From Paenibacillus farraposensis (GTDB taxonomy: Bacteria > Bacillota > Bacilli > Paenibacillales > Paenibacillaceae), in NCBI RefSeq assembly GCF_020736845.1, contig NZ_JAFFQR010000112.1:1008451-1072450 (forward strand): a stretch of 64,000 bases of DNA, in the 5' to 3' direction. The position numbers and the translations under genes were made by a program. Shown in pieces: positions 8,459 through 15,919 of this stretch (position 1 is the first letter of the stretch; every line of letters begins with the position of its first letter). The notes beneath the pieces were generated by a model. The model made no database searches, was not told the DNA's origin, and worked only from the letters and a program-made list of their open reading frames with translations.

Positions 8459-8713
8459 TTGGCTAGAAGAAAAAGCGTAAAACGACTGATCAATATCGGA
8501 CTGCCTTTAATCGTGGTTCTTATGATCGTAGCGGCGTTGACTACTTATTTTTGGCAGATGCGGCTTCAAAAGCAGGATGAGGTCAAGATGGCGAACATGG
8601 CTGATATGGCGGGAATGACGCACATGGAGCATATGGCGGGCATGGTGGCTTCTGATTCCGAAGAAGGCACGGTGAAAGTCTCCTTCAAAAAAAATTCTCA
8701 ATATAGTGATTGA
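8459..8713 (+). CDS. Membrane-anchored Met/His-rich small protein, possibly a truncated efflux adaptor
   Basis: 84 residues from TTG at 8459, preceded by a GGGGGAT purine stretch. Residues ~10-32 are one membrane span (INIGLPLIVVLMIVAALTTY). A periplasm-side segment follows with seven methionines and two histidines within about 20 residues (MANMADMAGMTHMEHMAGM), a pattern seen in copper/silver-handling proteins. The arrangement resembles the N-terminus of HlyD/EmrA adaptors, and the abrupt ending EGTVKVSFKKNSQYSD could be a truncation joined to the repeat. The function is not established. Confidence 0.5.
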   Translation: MARRKSVKRLINIGLPLIVVLMIVAALTTYFWQMRLQKQDEVKMANMADMAGMTHMEHMAGMVASDSEEGTVKVSFKKNSQYSD

Positions 8714-8766
8714 CTAATCAATAACAAGATGATAAGATGAACTCATGTTAGTAATTGATCAATAAC
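8704..8766. promoter_or_regulatory. Operator-like sites 4 and 5 before the SDR-like gene
   Basis: TAGTGATTGACTAATCAATA at 8704-8723 and GTTAGTAATTGATCAATAAC at 8747-8766 are two near-copies separated by 23 nt, directly upstream of the gene starting at 8796. Confidence 0.5.
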
Positions 8767-8795
8767 AAACGAAAAACGAAATGGAGCTGACGAAA

Positions 8796-9770
8796 ATGGA
8801 AAAGGCAATTGTTATTGGAGCAACGGGCGGGACGGGAGCAGCGATCACGGAAGAATTGGTCAAACGGGGGATACGTACCATTGCTTTTGGACGCTCTCGT
8901 CAGAAATTAGAGCAGTTTGCTGGGAGGCTTGGTAATCCTGCGCATTTGACGCTTGCCATAGGGGACGCAATGCGCCCTGGCGATATTGTAGCTCAGGCAG
9001 GCGACGCTGACGTATTGTTCCATTGCGCGAACGTACCTTACCACGAGATGGTGAACAAACTGATCCCGTTAGGCGAATCGGTGATGGAGGCGGCAGAACG
9101 GCTGGCGATTAAAGTTGTAGCGATTGATGGAATTTATCCTTATGGGAGAAAGCAGATGGATCTGGTCACGGAAGAGCATCCCAAACAGCCTCATACGATA
9201 AAAGGAAAAATCCGTTTGGACTATGAACAAATGCTGTTCAGCAAGCGGTGGACGAAGGCCCAGGTGATGATTGTGCGTTTGCCTGATTATTATGGACCCA
9301 CAGCTAATGAAGCTTCGTACTTAGGCTCAACCCTGGAAGCGATCGCTGCTGGTAAGATGGCTTTTTTCGTCGGCAACATGCATGTTCCCCGCGAATTCAT
9401 CTATTTGCCGGATGCGGCTGTCATGGTCGCCGAGCTGGCAAGTAAAGACTTCGCTTACGGACAGAACTGGAATATTCCGGGTGCTGGGCTTATATCGGGA
9501 CGAGAGATCGTACGGATTGCACAAAAGGCAAGCGGCCAGGTTAAACCGGTCATTCCCTTGAAAAAATTAGGTTTATCGTTGATAGGCATCGGCGTGCCCG
9601 TGATGAAAGAAGTTGTCGAGATGCTTTATTTAACCGAAGAGCCGCTGACGCTAAGCGGAGAGAAATACAAACGGTTCATCGGACCGATCACCGCAACGCC
9701 GTTTCAGGAGGGGATTACCGCGACTGTGTTGGCATTGCAGGAGACCAGGGCGTCTTTTGTTCAAAAGTAA
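8796..9770 (+). CDS. NAD(P)-binding epimerase/dehydratase-like (atypical SDR) protein
   Basis: 324 residues. I place the start at 8796 (MEKAIVIGATGGTG) because GGAG lies 9 nt before it; 8781 is an in-frame alternative that overlaps that RBS. GATGGTG is the extended-SDR nucleotide-binding glycine motif. FGRSRQKLE follows as the NADP-type acidic/basic loop, then DVLFHCANVPYHEM. Later IDGIYPYGRK carries the tyrosine position. The C-terminal part (FIYLPDAAVMVAELA, NIPGAGLISGREI) is typical of the NmrA/epimerase group. The substrate is unknown. It lies between operator-like repeats, with the SRPBCC gene 56 nt downstream. Confidence 0.8.
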   Translation: MEKAIVIGATGGTGAAITEELVKRGIRTIAFGRSRQKLEQFAGRLGNPAHLTLAIGDAMRPGDIVAQAGDADVLFHCANVPYHEMVNKLIPLGESVMEAAERLAIKVVAIDGIYPYGRKQMDLVTEEHPKQPHTIKGKIRLDYEQMLFSKRWTKAQVMIVRLPDYYGPTANEASYLGSTLEAIAAGKMAFFVGNMHVPREFIYLPDAAVMVAELASKDFAYGQNWNIPGAGLISGREIVRIAQKASGQVKPVIPLKKLGLSLIGIGVPVMKEVVEMLYLTEEPLTLSGEKYKRFIGPITATPFQEGITATVLALQETRASFVQK

Positions 9771-9783
9771 TTGATTGATCACT
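9767..9783. promoter_or_regulatory. Operator-like site 6 before the SRPBCC gene
   Basis: GTAATTGATTGATCACT overlaps the SDR stop codon and lies 44 nt before the SRPBCC start. It is the same repeated word as at 7712 and 8335. Confidence 0.45.
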
Positions 9784-9826
9784 CATAATCCGAAAAATGA
9801 AATTAATCTTAAGGAGATGGAATATC

Positions 9827-10396
9827 ATGCATAGATCGTTCAAGTTAAAAACATTCACGATGAGCTTTATTTTACTGATAATCGTTCTGATTGGTGGGGT
9901 CGTTTTTGGTGCGAATCGTTTTGATGATTCCCAACGGGCTGCCATCGATGTCGACCGAAACGCCCAGGTCATCGTTGACCTTTCCATTGAAATCGACGCT
10001 CCACTAGAGACCGTATGGCGGATACAGACTGGCATTGATCAGTGGCCAGCTTGGCAGAAAAACGTCTCCCAAGCACGTTTATCCGGTCCAATCGCAGTGG
10101 GAAGCGCCTTCCAGTGGGAGACGCATGGGCTATCCGTCGTCTCTACCATCCGCGAGGTTGACCCCATGAGACGCATCGTTTGGGGGGGGCCTGCACAAGG
10201 CATCGAGGGTGTCCACGTATGGACCTTCACTCCCACCGCCAAAGGAGTCGTCGTGCATACAACTGAGTCTTGGGACGGTCCACCAGTAGCAGCTGACCCC
10301 GATGGCATGCGCGCGGCACTCACGTCCTCGCTCAATGCCTGGCTTGCTGATCTCAAGACGACTGCCGAGGCGCAGAAATCAATAACAAATCGATAG
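9827..10396 (+). CDS. Membrane-anchored SRPBCC (polyketide-cyclase/START-like) protein
   Basis: 189 residues from ATG at 9827 with AAGGAG upstream. An N-terminal helix (MSFILLIIVLIGGVVFG) anchors it. The rest is a START-like ligand pocket: IVDLSIEIDAPLETVWRIQT, DQWPAWQK, FQWETHGL, RRIVWGG, VHTTESWDG. Such domains bind hydrophobic small molecules. The neighbouring SDR-like enzyme and TetR regulator suggest a small-molecule modification or tolerance cassette. A degenerate second copy follows at 10454. Confidence 0.8.
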   Translation: MHRSFKLKTFTMSFILLIIVLIGGVVFGANRFDDSQRAAIDVDRNAQVIVDLSIEIDAPLETVWRIQTGIDQWPAWQKNVSQARLSGPIAVGSAFQWETHGLSVVSTIREVDPMRRIVWGGPAQGIEGVHVWTFTPTAKGVVVHTTESWDGPPVAADPDGMRAALTSSLNAWLADLKTTAEAQKSITNR

Positions 10397-10406
10397 ATAG
10401 ACTCAA

Positions 10407-10424
10407 GTTAGTGATTGGTAACAA
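10407..10424. promoter_or_regulatory. Operator-like site 7 before the degenerate copy
   Basis: GTTAGTGATTGGTAACAA repeats the cassette word with one change (GATCAA to GGTAAC). It sits 30 nt before the decayed second copy, so the repeat was duplicated along with the gene start. Confidence 0.4.
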
Positions 10425-10453
10425 ATATATAAACGAAATGAGGCTGAATGAAA

Positions 10454-10979
10454 ATGGAAAAAGCGATTGTAATTGGAGCAACGGGCGGGACGGAAACAGC
10501 AATAACAAGAAGAACTTGTAAAACGGGAGGCACGGACCAACATCGATGTCAACCGAAAGGCCCAGGTCATAGTGGACCTTTCCATTGAAATCGAGGCTCC
10601 ACAAGAGATCGTATGGCGGATACAGACTGACATCGACCAATGGCCAACTTGGCAGGAATACGTTACCCAATCGCGGTTATCCGGTCCAATCGCGTTGGGA
10701 AGCACCTTCCAGTGGGAAACGCATGGGCTTCCTATCGTCTCCACCATCCTTGAGGTAGACCCTATGCGACGCATCGTTTGGGGGGGGCCGGCGCTAGGCA
10801 TCGAGGGAATCCACGTATGGACCATCACTCCCACCGCTAAAGGGGTCGTCGTGCATACCACTGAGTCCTGGGACGGTCCGCCAGTAGCAGCTGACCCCGA
10901 CGGCATGCACGTAGCACTCACGTCCTCGCTCAATGCCTGGCTTGCCGATCTCAAGACGACTGCCGAGGCGGCCAACTAA
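10454..10979 (+). pseudogene. Chimeric partial duplication: SDR 5' end fused to SRPBCC 3' end
   Basis: The block begins as a near-copy of the SDR start (MEKAIVIGATGGT) with the same upstream leader. After about 60 nt it degenerates and, near 10536, joins a second copy of the SRPBCC gene from DVNRKAQVIVDLSIEIEA onward. The SRPBCC part stays open to 10979 (end TTAEAAN) and is about 90% similar to the first copy, but it lost the membrane anchor. The SDR frame stops early. An in-frame GTG at 10572 could allow a 135-residue soluble SRPBCC protein, though no good RBS precedes it. Confidence 0.7.
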
Positions 10980-11033
10980 AAGTACCCTTAACCGAAGAGA
11001 CCGATAGACACCTATCACCATATATTCTATTAG

Positions 11034-11144
11034 TTGAGGACAGGTAGCTATTGGGCAGGATTCTCTGATTTTGGGAGGAAAAAATTTTTCTTTTATGATG
11101 GATTAAAAGAATTAGATGTTGAAGTTATGTACCCAATCAAATAA
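11034..11144 (+). pseudogene. Short orphan coding tail
   Basis: A ~36-codon frame reads RTGSYWAGFSDFGRKKFFFY followed by DGLKELDVEVMYPIK and a stop. It has protein-like composition but no start or RBS, and a stop immediately upstream. It looks like the 3' end of a lost gene at a rearrangement junction. I do not recognise the family. Confidence 0.3.
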
Positions 11145-11159
11145 TTGAACAAGCTACCA

Positions 11160-11851
11160 TCATTGACTTTGTGCTGCATTCCTTAGCGTACGGAAAAGTG
11201 CCGATTTTGCTGGGTTTATTTCCTTAACGTACGTTTTCCGCGTTTTGTTGGCGGTACCCCATTTAGAAGGAATCAAAATACTGTTTACAATTAAGCCAAT
11301 TACTCCAATAACAGCAATACCAACAAATGCAAACCTCCAATCATATAATTGACCTAGAAATGTTCCAATTGGCACTCCCGTAATCGTAGCAACTGTTAAC
11401 TCTGTGAACATGATGGCAATTGCACTTGCCCTTTTATTCTCTGGCACAAGACTAGCTGCCAATGTTGCGCCGATAGGCATAAACACTCCATGAGACAATG
11501 CTGTAATAATACGCGCTACTAATAGCATAGTGGAATTTGTAGAGATTGCAGCCACTGAATTTCCAAGTACAAAAGCGACCAATAATAATAACATTAGTGT
11601 TTTTCTAGGTGTACTAGATGTTATGGCAGTTAGTATAGGAGCCCAATAGTTGCTCCAAGTGCATAAAGAGAAACCGTTAAAGCTGCCGTAGTTACGGAAA
11701 TACTTAGATCATCTGCCACCGAAGACAATAACCCTACGCTTATAAACTCCGCAGTACCTATCCCAAATACACTGATAGCTAAGGCAAGTAGTGCTAGCAT
11801 GCTTTGTGAGTTCGATTATTTAATTGCAACAGCACTAGCATTTGTTATCAT
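11160..11851 (-). pseudogene. MFS efflux transporter (AraJ/YdhP type), N-terminal half, disrupted
   Basis: ATG at 11851 has a GGAGGAG RBS. The frame hits TAA after MITNASAVAIK, resumes as MLALLALAISVFGIGTAEFI and VGLLSSVADDLSISVTTAAL, then needs a frameshift near 11640. It continues as LLLLVAFVLGNSVAAI, ARIITALSHGVFMPIGA and GVPIGTFLGQLYDWRFAF. This is the first six helices of a 12-helix drug transporter. The second half is gone: the frame ends RNAAQSQ at 11160. It is non-functional as read. Confidence 0.75.
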
Positions 11852-11982
11852 GTAAGCTCCTCCTTTAAGATTTCGTAAACCAAAAGAGCCCTTTAGCTAT
11901 AAGAATTGGTGTCGACTTCTTTTATTATGCTCTAATTCTCTACGGCTACAAGAGAGCACTTTTAAGTTCGATAGGCACTCCA

Positions 11983-12013
11983 TAGTACCTATGTCACCAA
12001 AAAGTACGCACTT
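11983..12013. promoter_or_regulatory. HxlR-type operator-like repeat upstream of the first SDR
   Basis: TAGTACCTATGTCACCAAAA runs into AGTACGCACTT. The same composite (TAGTACCTAT..ACCA.AAAGT, plus the GTGCGTACTT word in the other orientation) lies between the HxlR gene and the second SDR at 13450-13500. Confidence 0.5.
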
Positions 12014-12124
12014 CTCAACAATTCCGCAAATCTTCATAATAATAATGGGCTGATCCTATCTTTTGGTAATCATGGATTTTACCCTTAGATAATCATCCAT
12101 ATTACATTCTGTGGAGGAATCATT

Positions 12125-12919
12125 ATGGAACTTCATCTTCAAGGTAAGAAAGCTCTAGTTACGGGCTCTACGTCCGGGATCGGAAAAGCCATCGCAGCCG
12201 CACTGGCTGCGGAAGGCGTACATGTCATAATTAATGGACGTCATGAGGACAAAGTCGTTCAAACGATCCAAGATATACGTCATTGCCATCCTGGTGCAAT
12301 TCTTGAAACTGCGATCGCTGATCTGGGATCAGAACAAGGATGCGAGGAGATCATTTCGGAATATCCTGGAATTGACATTTTGATCAACAATTTAGGGATT
12401 TTCGAGTCGGCCAATTTTTTTGTAATACCTGATCCCGACTGGTATAAATTTTTTGAGATTAACATAATGAGCGGCGTACGACTCTCCCGGCATTACTTAC
12501 ATCGAATGATCGAAAAACAGGATGGTCGAGTCATATTTATCGGCAGCGAGGCTGCCATCACACCGCCTCCGGATATGGCTCATTACAGCGCTACGAAGGC
12601 AATGCAACTATCAATTTCCAGAAGTTTGGCGGAACTTACTACTGGAACGAGGGTGACTGTGAATACAATTATGCCTGGGTCTACACTTACGGAAGGCGTC
12701 GAAGCCATGTTAAAGGTTCTTTATCCTAATGAAACAATGACTGCGGAGGAAGCTGAAAAGAGGTTTATGGCGGAAAGTCGGCCAACCTCTATCATTAAGA
12801 GGCTTATTAGACCGGAGGAAATCGCTAATCTTGCCACCTTCCTAAGTAGTCCTTTATCTTCAGCTATAAATGGCGCCGTACTGAGAGTTGATGGAGGATT
12901 GGTGCGGCACATGATTTAA
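12125..12919 (+). CDS. Classical short-chain dehydrogenase/reductase
   Basis: 264 residues, ATG with GGAGG upstream. GSTSGIGKA (residues 15-22) is the TGxxxGIG cofactor loop. NNLG (89-92) replaces the usual NNAG. Ser141, Tyr154 and Lys158 (YSATK) complete the catalytic set. The C-terminal GAVLRVDGGLVRHMI is typical. It is clearly paralogous to the SDR at 13574, with the same length and the same C-terminal pattern. Together with the HxlR regulator between them this suggests a reductive detoxification role for carbonyls or quinones; the substrate is unknown. Confidence 0.88.
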   Translation: MELHLQGKKALVTGSTSGIGKAIAAALAAEGVHVIINGRHEDKVVQTIQDIRHCHPGAILETAIADLGSEQGCEEIISEYPGIDILINNLGIFESANFFVIPDPDWYKFFEINIMSGVRLSRHYLHRMIEKQDGRVIFIGSEAAITPPPDMAHYSATKAMQLSISRSLAELTTGTRVTVNTIMPGSTLTEGVEAMLKVLYPNETMTAEEAEKRFMAESRPTSIIKRLIRPEEIANLATFLSSPLSSAINGAVLRVDGGLVRHMI

Positions 12920-12983
12920 CAACAATGAGCTAATTGGGTAAAACGTATCATTTAATCGAAACTTGCTCATCATACCGAATTAC

Positions 12984-13015
12984 AAAAAGCAGGCCATCAG
13001 TTGGCCTGCTTTTTG
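12984..13015. terminator. Bidirectional terminator
   Basis: AAAAAGCAGGCCA ... TGGCCTGCTTTTT, with A and T runs on the two sides. It separates the plus-strand SDR from the convergent HxlR gene. Confidence 0.85.
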
Positions 13016-13069
13016 TAATGATCTCAATAATACATTGACTTACTAGGATAGGATCAAGGTGCTCTTGTG

Positions 13070-13426
13070 TTACTTATTCAGTATACTCTCTTCAAGGACT
13101 TCATATTTGTTTCCATGAACTTTCACAATATGCCGCTCGCCCCACTTGCACAACGAATCCAGAATATCCTTAAGCGACCAGCCATACTCCGTTAATGTAT
13201 ACTCTACCATCGGTGGAACTTGGTTATAAACTTTCCGTTCAATCACGCCATCACTTTCGAGTTCACGTAGTTGTTGAGTGAGCATCTTTTGCGTGATGCC
13301 CGGCATTAGTTTTTTTAACTGATTTGTTCGTCTTGTGCCTAAGATCAAATGGCATAGAATGACTACTTTCCACTTACCTCCTATGACCTCTAACGCCGCC
13401 TCAACCGGAATATTATACTTCTTCAC
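13070..13426 (-). CDS. HxlR family winged-helix regulator
   Basis: 118 residues. Hallmarks: EVIGGKWKVVILCHLILGTRR, GITQKMLTQQLRELESDGVI and VEYTLTEYGWSL. The usual N-terminal cysteine (CPVE...) seen in redox-sensing HxlR/YodB proteins is missing: the N-terminus is MKKYNIPVEAAL. One Cys is present in the DNA-binding domain and one near the C-terminus. It is divergent from the SDR at 13574, across a 150-nt region full of inverted repeats, and probably represses both SDRs. Confidence 0.9.
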   Translation of the reverse strand: MKKYNIPVEAALEVIGGKWKVVILCHLILGTRRTNQLKKLMPGITQKMLTQQLRELESDGVIERKVYNQVPPMVEYTLTEYGWSLKDILDSLCKWGERHIVKVHGNKYEVLEESILNK

Positions 13427-13449
13427 TTAATCACTCCTTGAGCACTTTT

Positions 13450-13500
13450 TAGTACCTATAGTACCACAAAGTGCTTATAGCACTAAATAGTGCGTACTTT
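13450..13500. promoter_or_regulatory. HxlR operator region between divergent genes
   Basis: TAGTACCTATAGTACCACAA, then AGTGCTTATAGCACT (perfect 5-bp-arm palindrome), then AGTGCGTACTTT. The elements are repeated around 11983-12013, and GTGCGTACTT also occurs at 37415. Confidence 0.55.
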
Positions 13501-13573
13501 TTTATTTTTCCTCATCACTTTACAATGATCACGAGATCTTAATTGGTCAATACAAATCAACTGGGAGGTAATA

Positions 13574-14368
13574 ATGAAGTTAGGATTAGAAAATAAACTG
13601 GTTCTTGTTACGGGCTCTACTAGCGGTATTGGAAAGGGTACAGCTAAGAGCTTTTTGCAGGAAGGTGCTCGCGTCATAATCAATGGCAGAACTGAAAAAG
13701 GTGTTCAAGCTGTCGCCGAGGAGTTGGCGGCATTCGGCACAGTGTACGGGATTGCAGCTGATGTATCAAAGACTGAAGAAAGTCAAGTTCTTGTGGAAAA
13801 AGTCAACGAAATAGGTTCGTTGGACGTTCTAGTTAACAATACAGGAGTTTTCGAAGTCAAACCCTTTATAGATGTTACTGATGAGGAGTGGCTGGACTAT
13901 TACCAAACCAATGTACTCAGTGCTGTAAGGCTTTCCCGTGCATTTCTCCCTGGCATGATGGAGAGAAATTGGGGACGCATTATCAATCTTGCCAGCGAAG
14001 CAGGCATTAAACCTTACCCTGAATTGATTCCTTATGGAGTCTCCAAAACTTCCCTCATTACGTTCTCTCGGGGATTGGCCGAGTTGGCGAAAGGAACTGG
14101 CGTAACCGTTAACTCTGTGCTTCCAGGCCCAACATGGACGGAAGGATTTGCTAAATTTATTACGGACTTGGCGGCGGAGAAAGGTCAAGAACTAGATTCT
14201 TTCATCCGGGAGTATTTCCAAGATAGCACGCCTACTTCCCTGATTCAGCGTTTCGCCACCGTAGAGGAAGTAGCCGATACGATCGTCTTTCTAAGCTCCG
14301 TAAATGCCGCGGCTATCAATGGCATCGCCCAGCGCGTTGAAGGCGGTATTATCCAATCCATTATGTAA
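13574..14368 (+). CDS. Classical short-chain dehydrogenase/reductase
   Basis: 264 residues, ATG with GGGAGG 7 nt upstream. GSTSGIGKG cofactor loop, VNNTG at 88-91, and catalytic Ser141, Tyr154, Lys158 (YGVSK). The C-terminal GIAQRVEGGIIQSIM mirrors the paralogue at 12125. It is divergently transcribed from the HxlR regulator and followed, after 127 nt, by a DJ-1/PfpI gene. An imperfect inverted repeat (ATGTAAGA ... TCTTACAT, 14396-14450) lies in that gap. The role is probably reduction of a toxic carbonyl. Confidence 0.88.
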   Translation: MKLGLENKLVLVTGSTSGIGKGTAKSFLQEGARVIINGRTEKGVQAVAEELAAFGTVYGIAADVSKTEESQVLVEKVNEIGSLDVLVNNTGVFEVKPFIDVTDEEWLDYYQTNVLSAVRLSRAFLPGMMERNWGRIINLASEAGIKPYPELIPYGVSKTSLITFSRGLAELAKGTGVTVNSVLPGPTWTEGFAKFITDLAAEKGQELDSFIREYFQDSTPTSLIQRFATVEEVADTIVFLSSVNAAAINGIAQRVEGGIIQSIM

Positions 14369-14495
14369 TTAAAATAAGTTCCTTTTTAACCCCAATATGT
14401 AAGATGCTTCGATTCTCACATCTTTAGTGGTTTCGGAGTGTCTTACATAACACATTGAGGTAGACTCACCCGAAAATATTAAGGAGGCCAGGAAA

Positions 14496-15155
14496 ATGGT
14501 GAAAATATTGATGGTTGTGACAAATCAATCTGAGATTAAAACAGGTAAAGCGACGGGAATTTGGTTATCCGAATTTGCCGAAGCCTACCAAGCATTTAGC
14601 AAACAAGGTTATGAGGTTGTTGTAGCCAGTCCCCTCGGAGGCGAAGCACCGGTTGATCCAGTTAGTGTTGATGCTAATACGCCTAAAGAAATTTGGGATT
14701 TACAAAAGCATCTCTCGAACACGGTGTCACTAGACGAGGTATCAGAGAGCCAGTTTGATGCTATTTTCCTTCCGGGTGGACACGGCACGATGTTTGATCT
14801 GCCGAACAACGGAAAACTTCAACAGCTTCTGCGACACTTCTATGAAAGCAACAAAATAGTAGCTGCGGTCTGCCACGGACCTGCCGGTTTGGTAGGTGCA
14901 AATCTATCGAATGGTGAACCGTTGGTAGCAGGCAAAAGGGTTAACGCCTTTACTAATCTTGAAGAAGAACAGACAGGGCTTAGACCAGATTTGCCGTTTC
15001 TGCTCGAAAGTAAAATTCGAGAATTGGGAGCGATATATGTCGCTGCTCCGAATTGGACGAGTCACGTTGAAATCGACGGAAATCTGATTACAGGCCAAAA
15101 CCCCCAATCAACCATTGCAGTTGCTGAGGCCGTTATCAAGAAAATTGGTCGATAA
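14496..15155 (+). CDS. DJ-1/PfpI (class I glutamine amidotransferase-like) protein
   Basis: 219 residues with AAGGAGG upstream. TGIWLSE supplies the conserved Glu26, PGGHGTMFDL the oxyanion loop, and AAVCHGPAG the nucleophile elbow with Cys126-His127. This combination matches the Hsp31-like/glyoxalase III branch, which converts methylglyoxal to lactate or deglycates proteins. It lies beside two SDRs and an HxlR regulator, consistent with an aldehyde or electrophile stress cluster. Confidence 0.88.
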   Translation: MVKILMVVTNQSEIKTGKATGIWLSEFAEAYQAFSKQGYEVVVASPLGGEAPVDPVSVDANTPKEIWDLQKHLSNTVSLDEVSESQFDAIFLPGGHGTMFDLPNNGKLQQLLRHFYESNKIVAAVCHGPAGLVGANLSNGEPLVAGKRVNAFTNLEEEQTGLRPDLPFLLESKIRELGAIYVAAPNWTSHVEIDGNLITGQNPQSTIAVAEAVIKKIGR

Positions 15156-15490
15156 GGATATAGCAAATCACTATCCCTGGGCAATGGAAAAGTTATAATC
15201 GATGTCGTCGCGACCTTGTAAGTCAAATCGAGGAAGAAGACAGGAAATGCATAGACTCACCAGTTTACACGGATTAATCGGCCGCAGGTATTGGAGCAGT
15301 CAAAACGGCTGACAGCTTACTAAATGTCTATCAAACAATTATAAAAAGGGGGGATGGTCTAAACGGAAAGGGACTGAATCGGGCGGAATTGCCAAGCGAT
15401 TGTTTAAATTTGTGGGAACGGTAAAGATACAAAGCAATCGCCTCCAATGCAATTTAAAGTAATACGACGAAAATTGTATAGCTTGATTTC
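15156..15490. other. Intergenic stretch without a supported gene
   Basis: About 335 nt after the DJ-1 gene. Short frames exist (for example ESGGIAKRLFKFVGTVKI near 15370-15430) but none has an RBS and useful length. It may hold decayed coding sequence. Confidence 0.4.
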
Positions 15491-15529
15491 AAAAGCGGCC
15501 GCGCTGGATCGATTGCGAGCCGCTTTTTT
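15491..15529 (+). terminator. Intrinsic terminator
   Basis: AAAAGCGGC ... GCCGCTTTTTT with a 19-nt loop. It probably ends transcription from the DJ-1 gene region. Confidence 0.75.
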
Positions 15530-15624
15530 GTATAAAAATTTTCTAGATTTCGCCGGTTAACGTTCAGGGTATATAATTCTTAATCAAGCCACAATGAGAT
15601 AACTCTGATTTCATTAGGAGTCAT

Positions 15625-15785
15625 TTTTTAATGTCCAATGGTACCGTTCGATATTCAACCGGAGCAACGTTGACTTGCCGGCACCGCTGGCGCATATAAT
15701 ACCGTGAATTTCCCCTGCCTCCACTTGAAGGACACGGATTGAACCGCATGAAATTGGTTTCCTGATAATCCATTTCTGCGGGGAA
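15625..15785 (-). pseudogene. N-terminal scrap of a MetN-type ABC ATPase
   Basis: On the minus strand NQFHAVQSVSFK is followed, after a one-base shift, by VEAGEIHGIICASGAGKSTL and LRLNIERYH. That includes a complete Walker A (ASGAGKST). This is the start of a methionine-type importer ATPase, with the rest deleted. A broken MetI permease lies 9 kb away at 6340-7008, so a met importer locus may have been dismembered. Confidence 0.6.
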
Positions 15786-15886
15786 ATGCAATAAGCCCGC
15801 CAGCCCAGCCGGGTCTGTAGGAGCTGTCAATTCCCATTGTAAATATAACACAGAGCAGAAACCCGGCAAAGCCTTTTGGCAGCAAA

Positions 15887-15919
15887 TTAGCGCACATTTA
15901 GCGCACATTTAGCGCACAT
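15887..15919. repeat. Three tandem 11-bp copies at the ecfT stop codon
   Basis: TTAGCGCACAT occurs three times without spacers. On the minus strand each unit reads ATGTGCGCTAA, so each copy carries a stop codon. The first transcribed unit supplies the stop of the EcfT-like gene. Confidence 0.9.
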
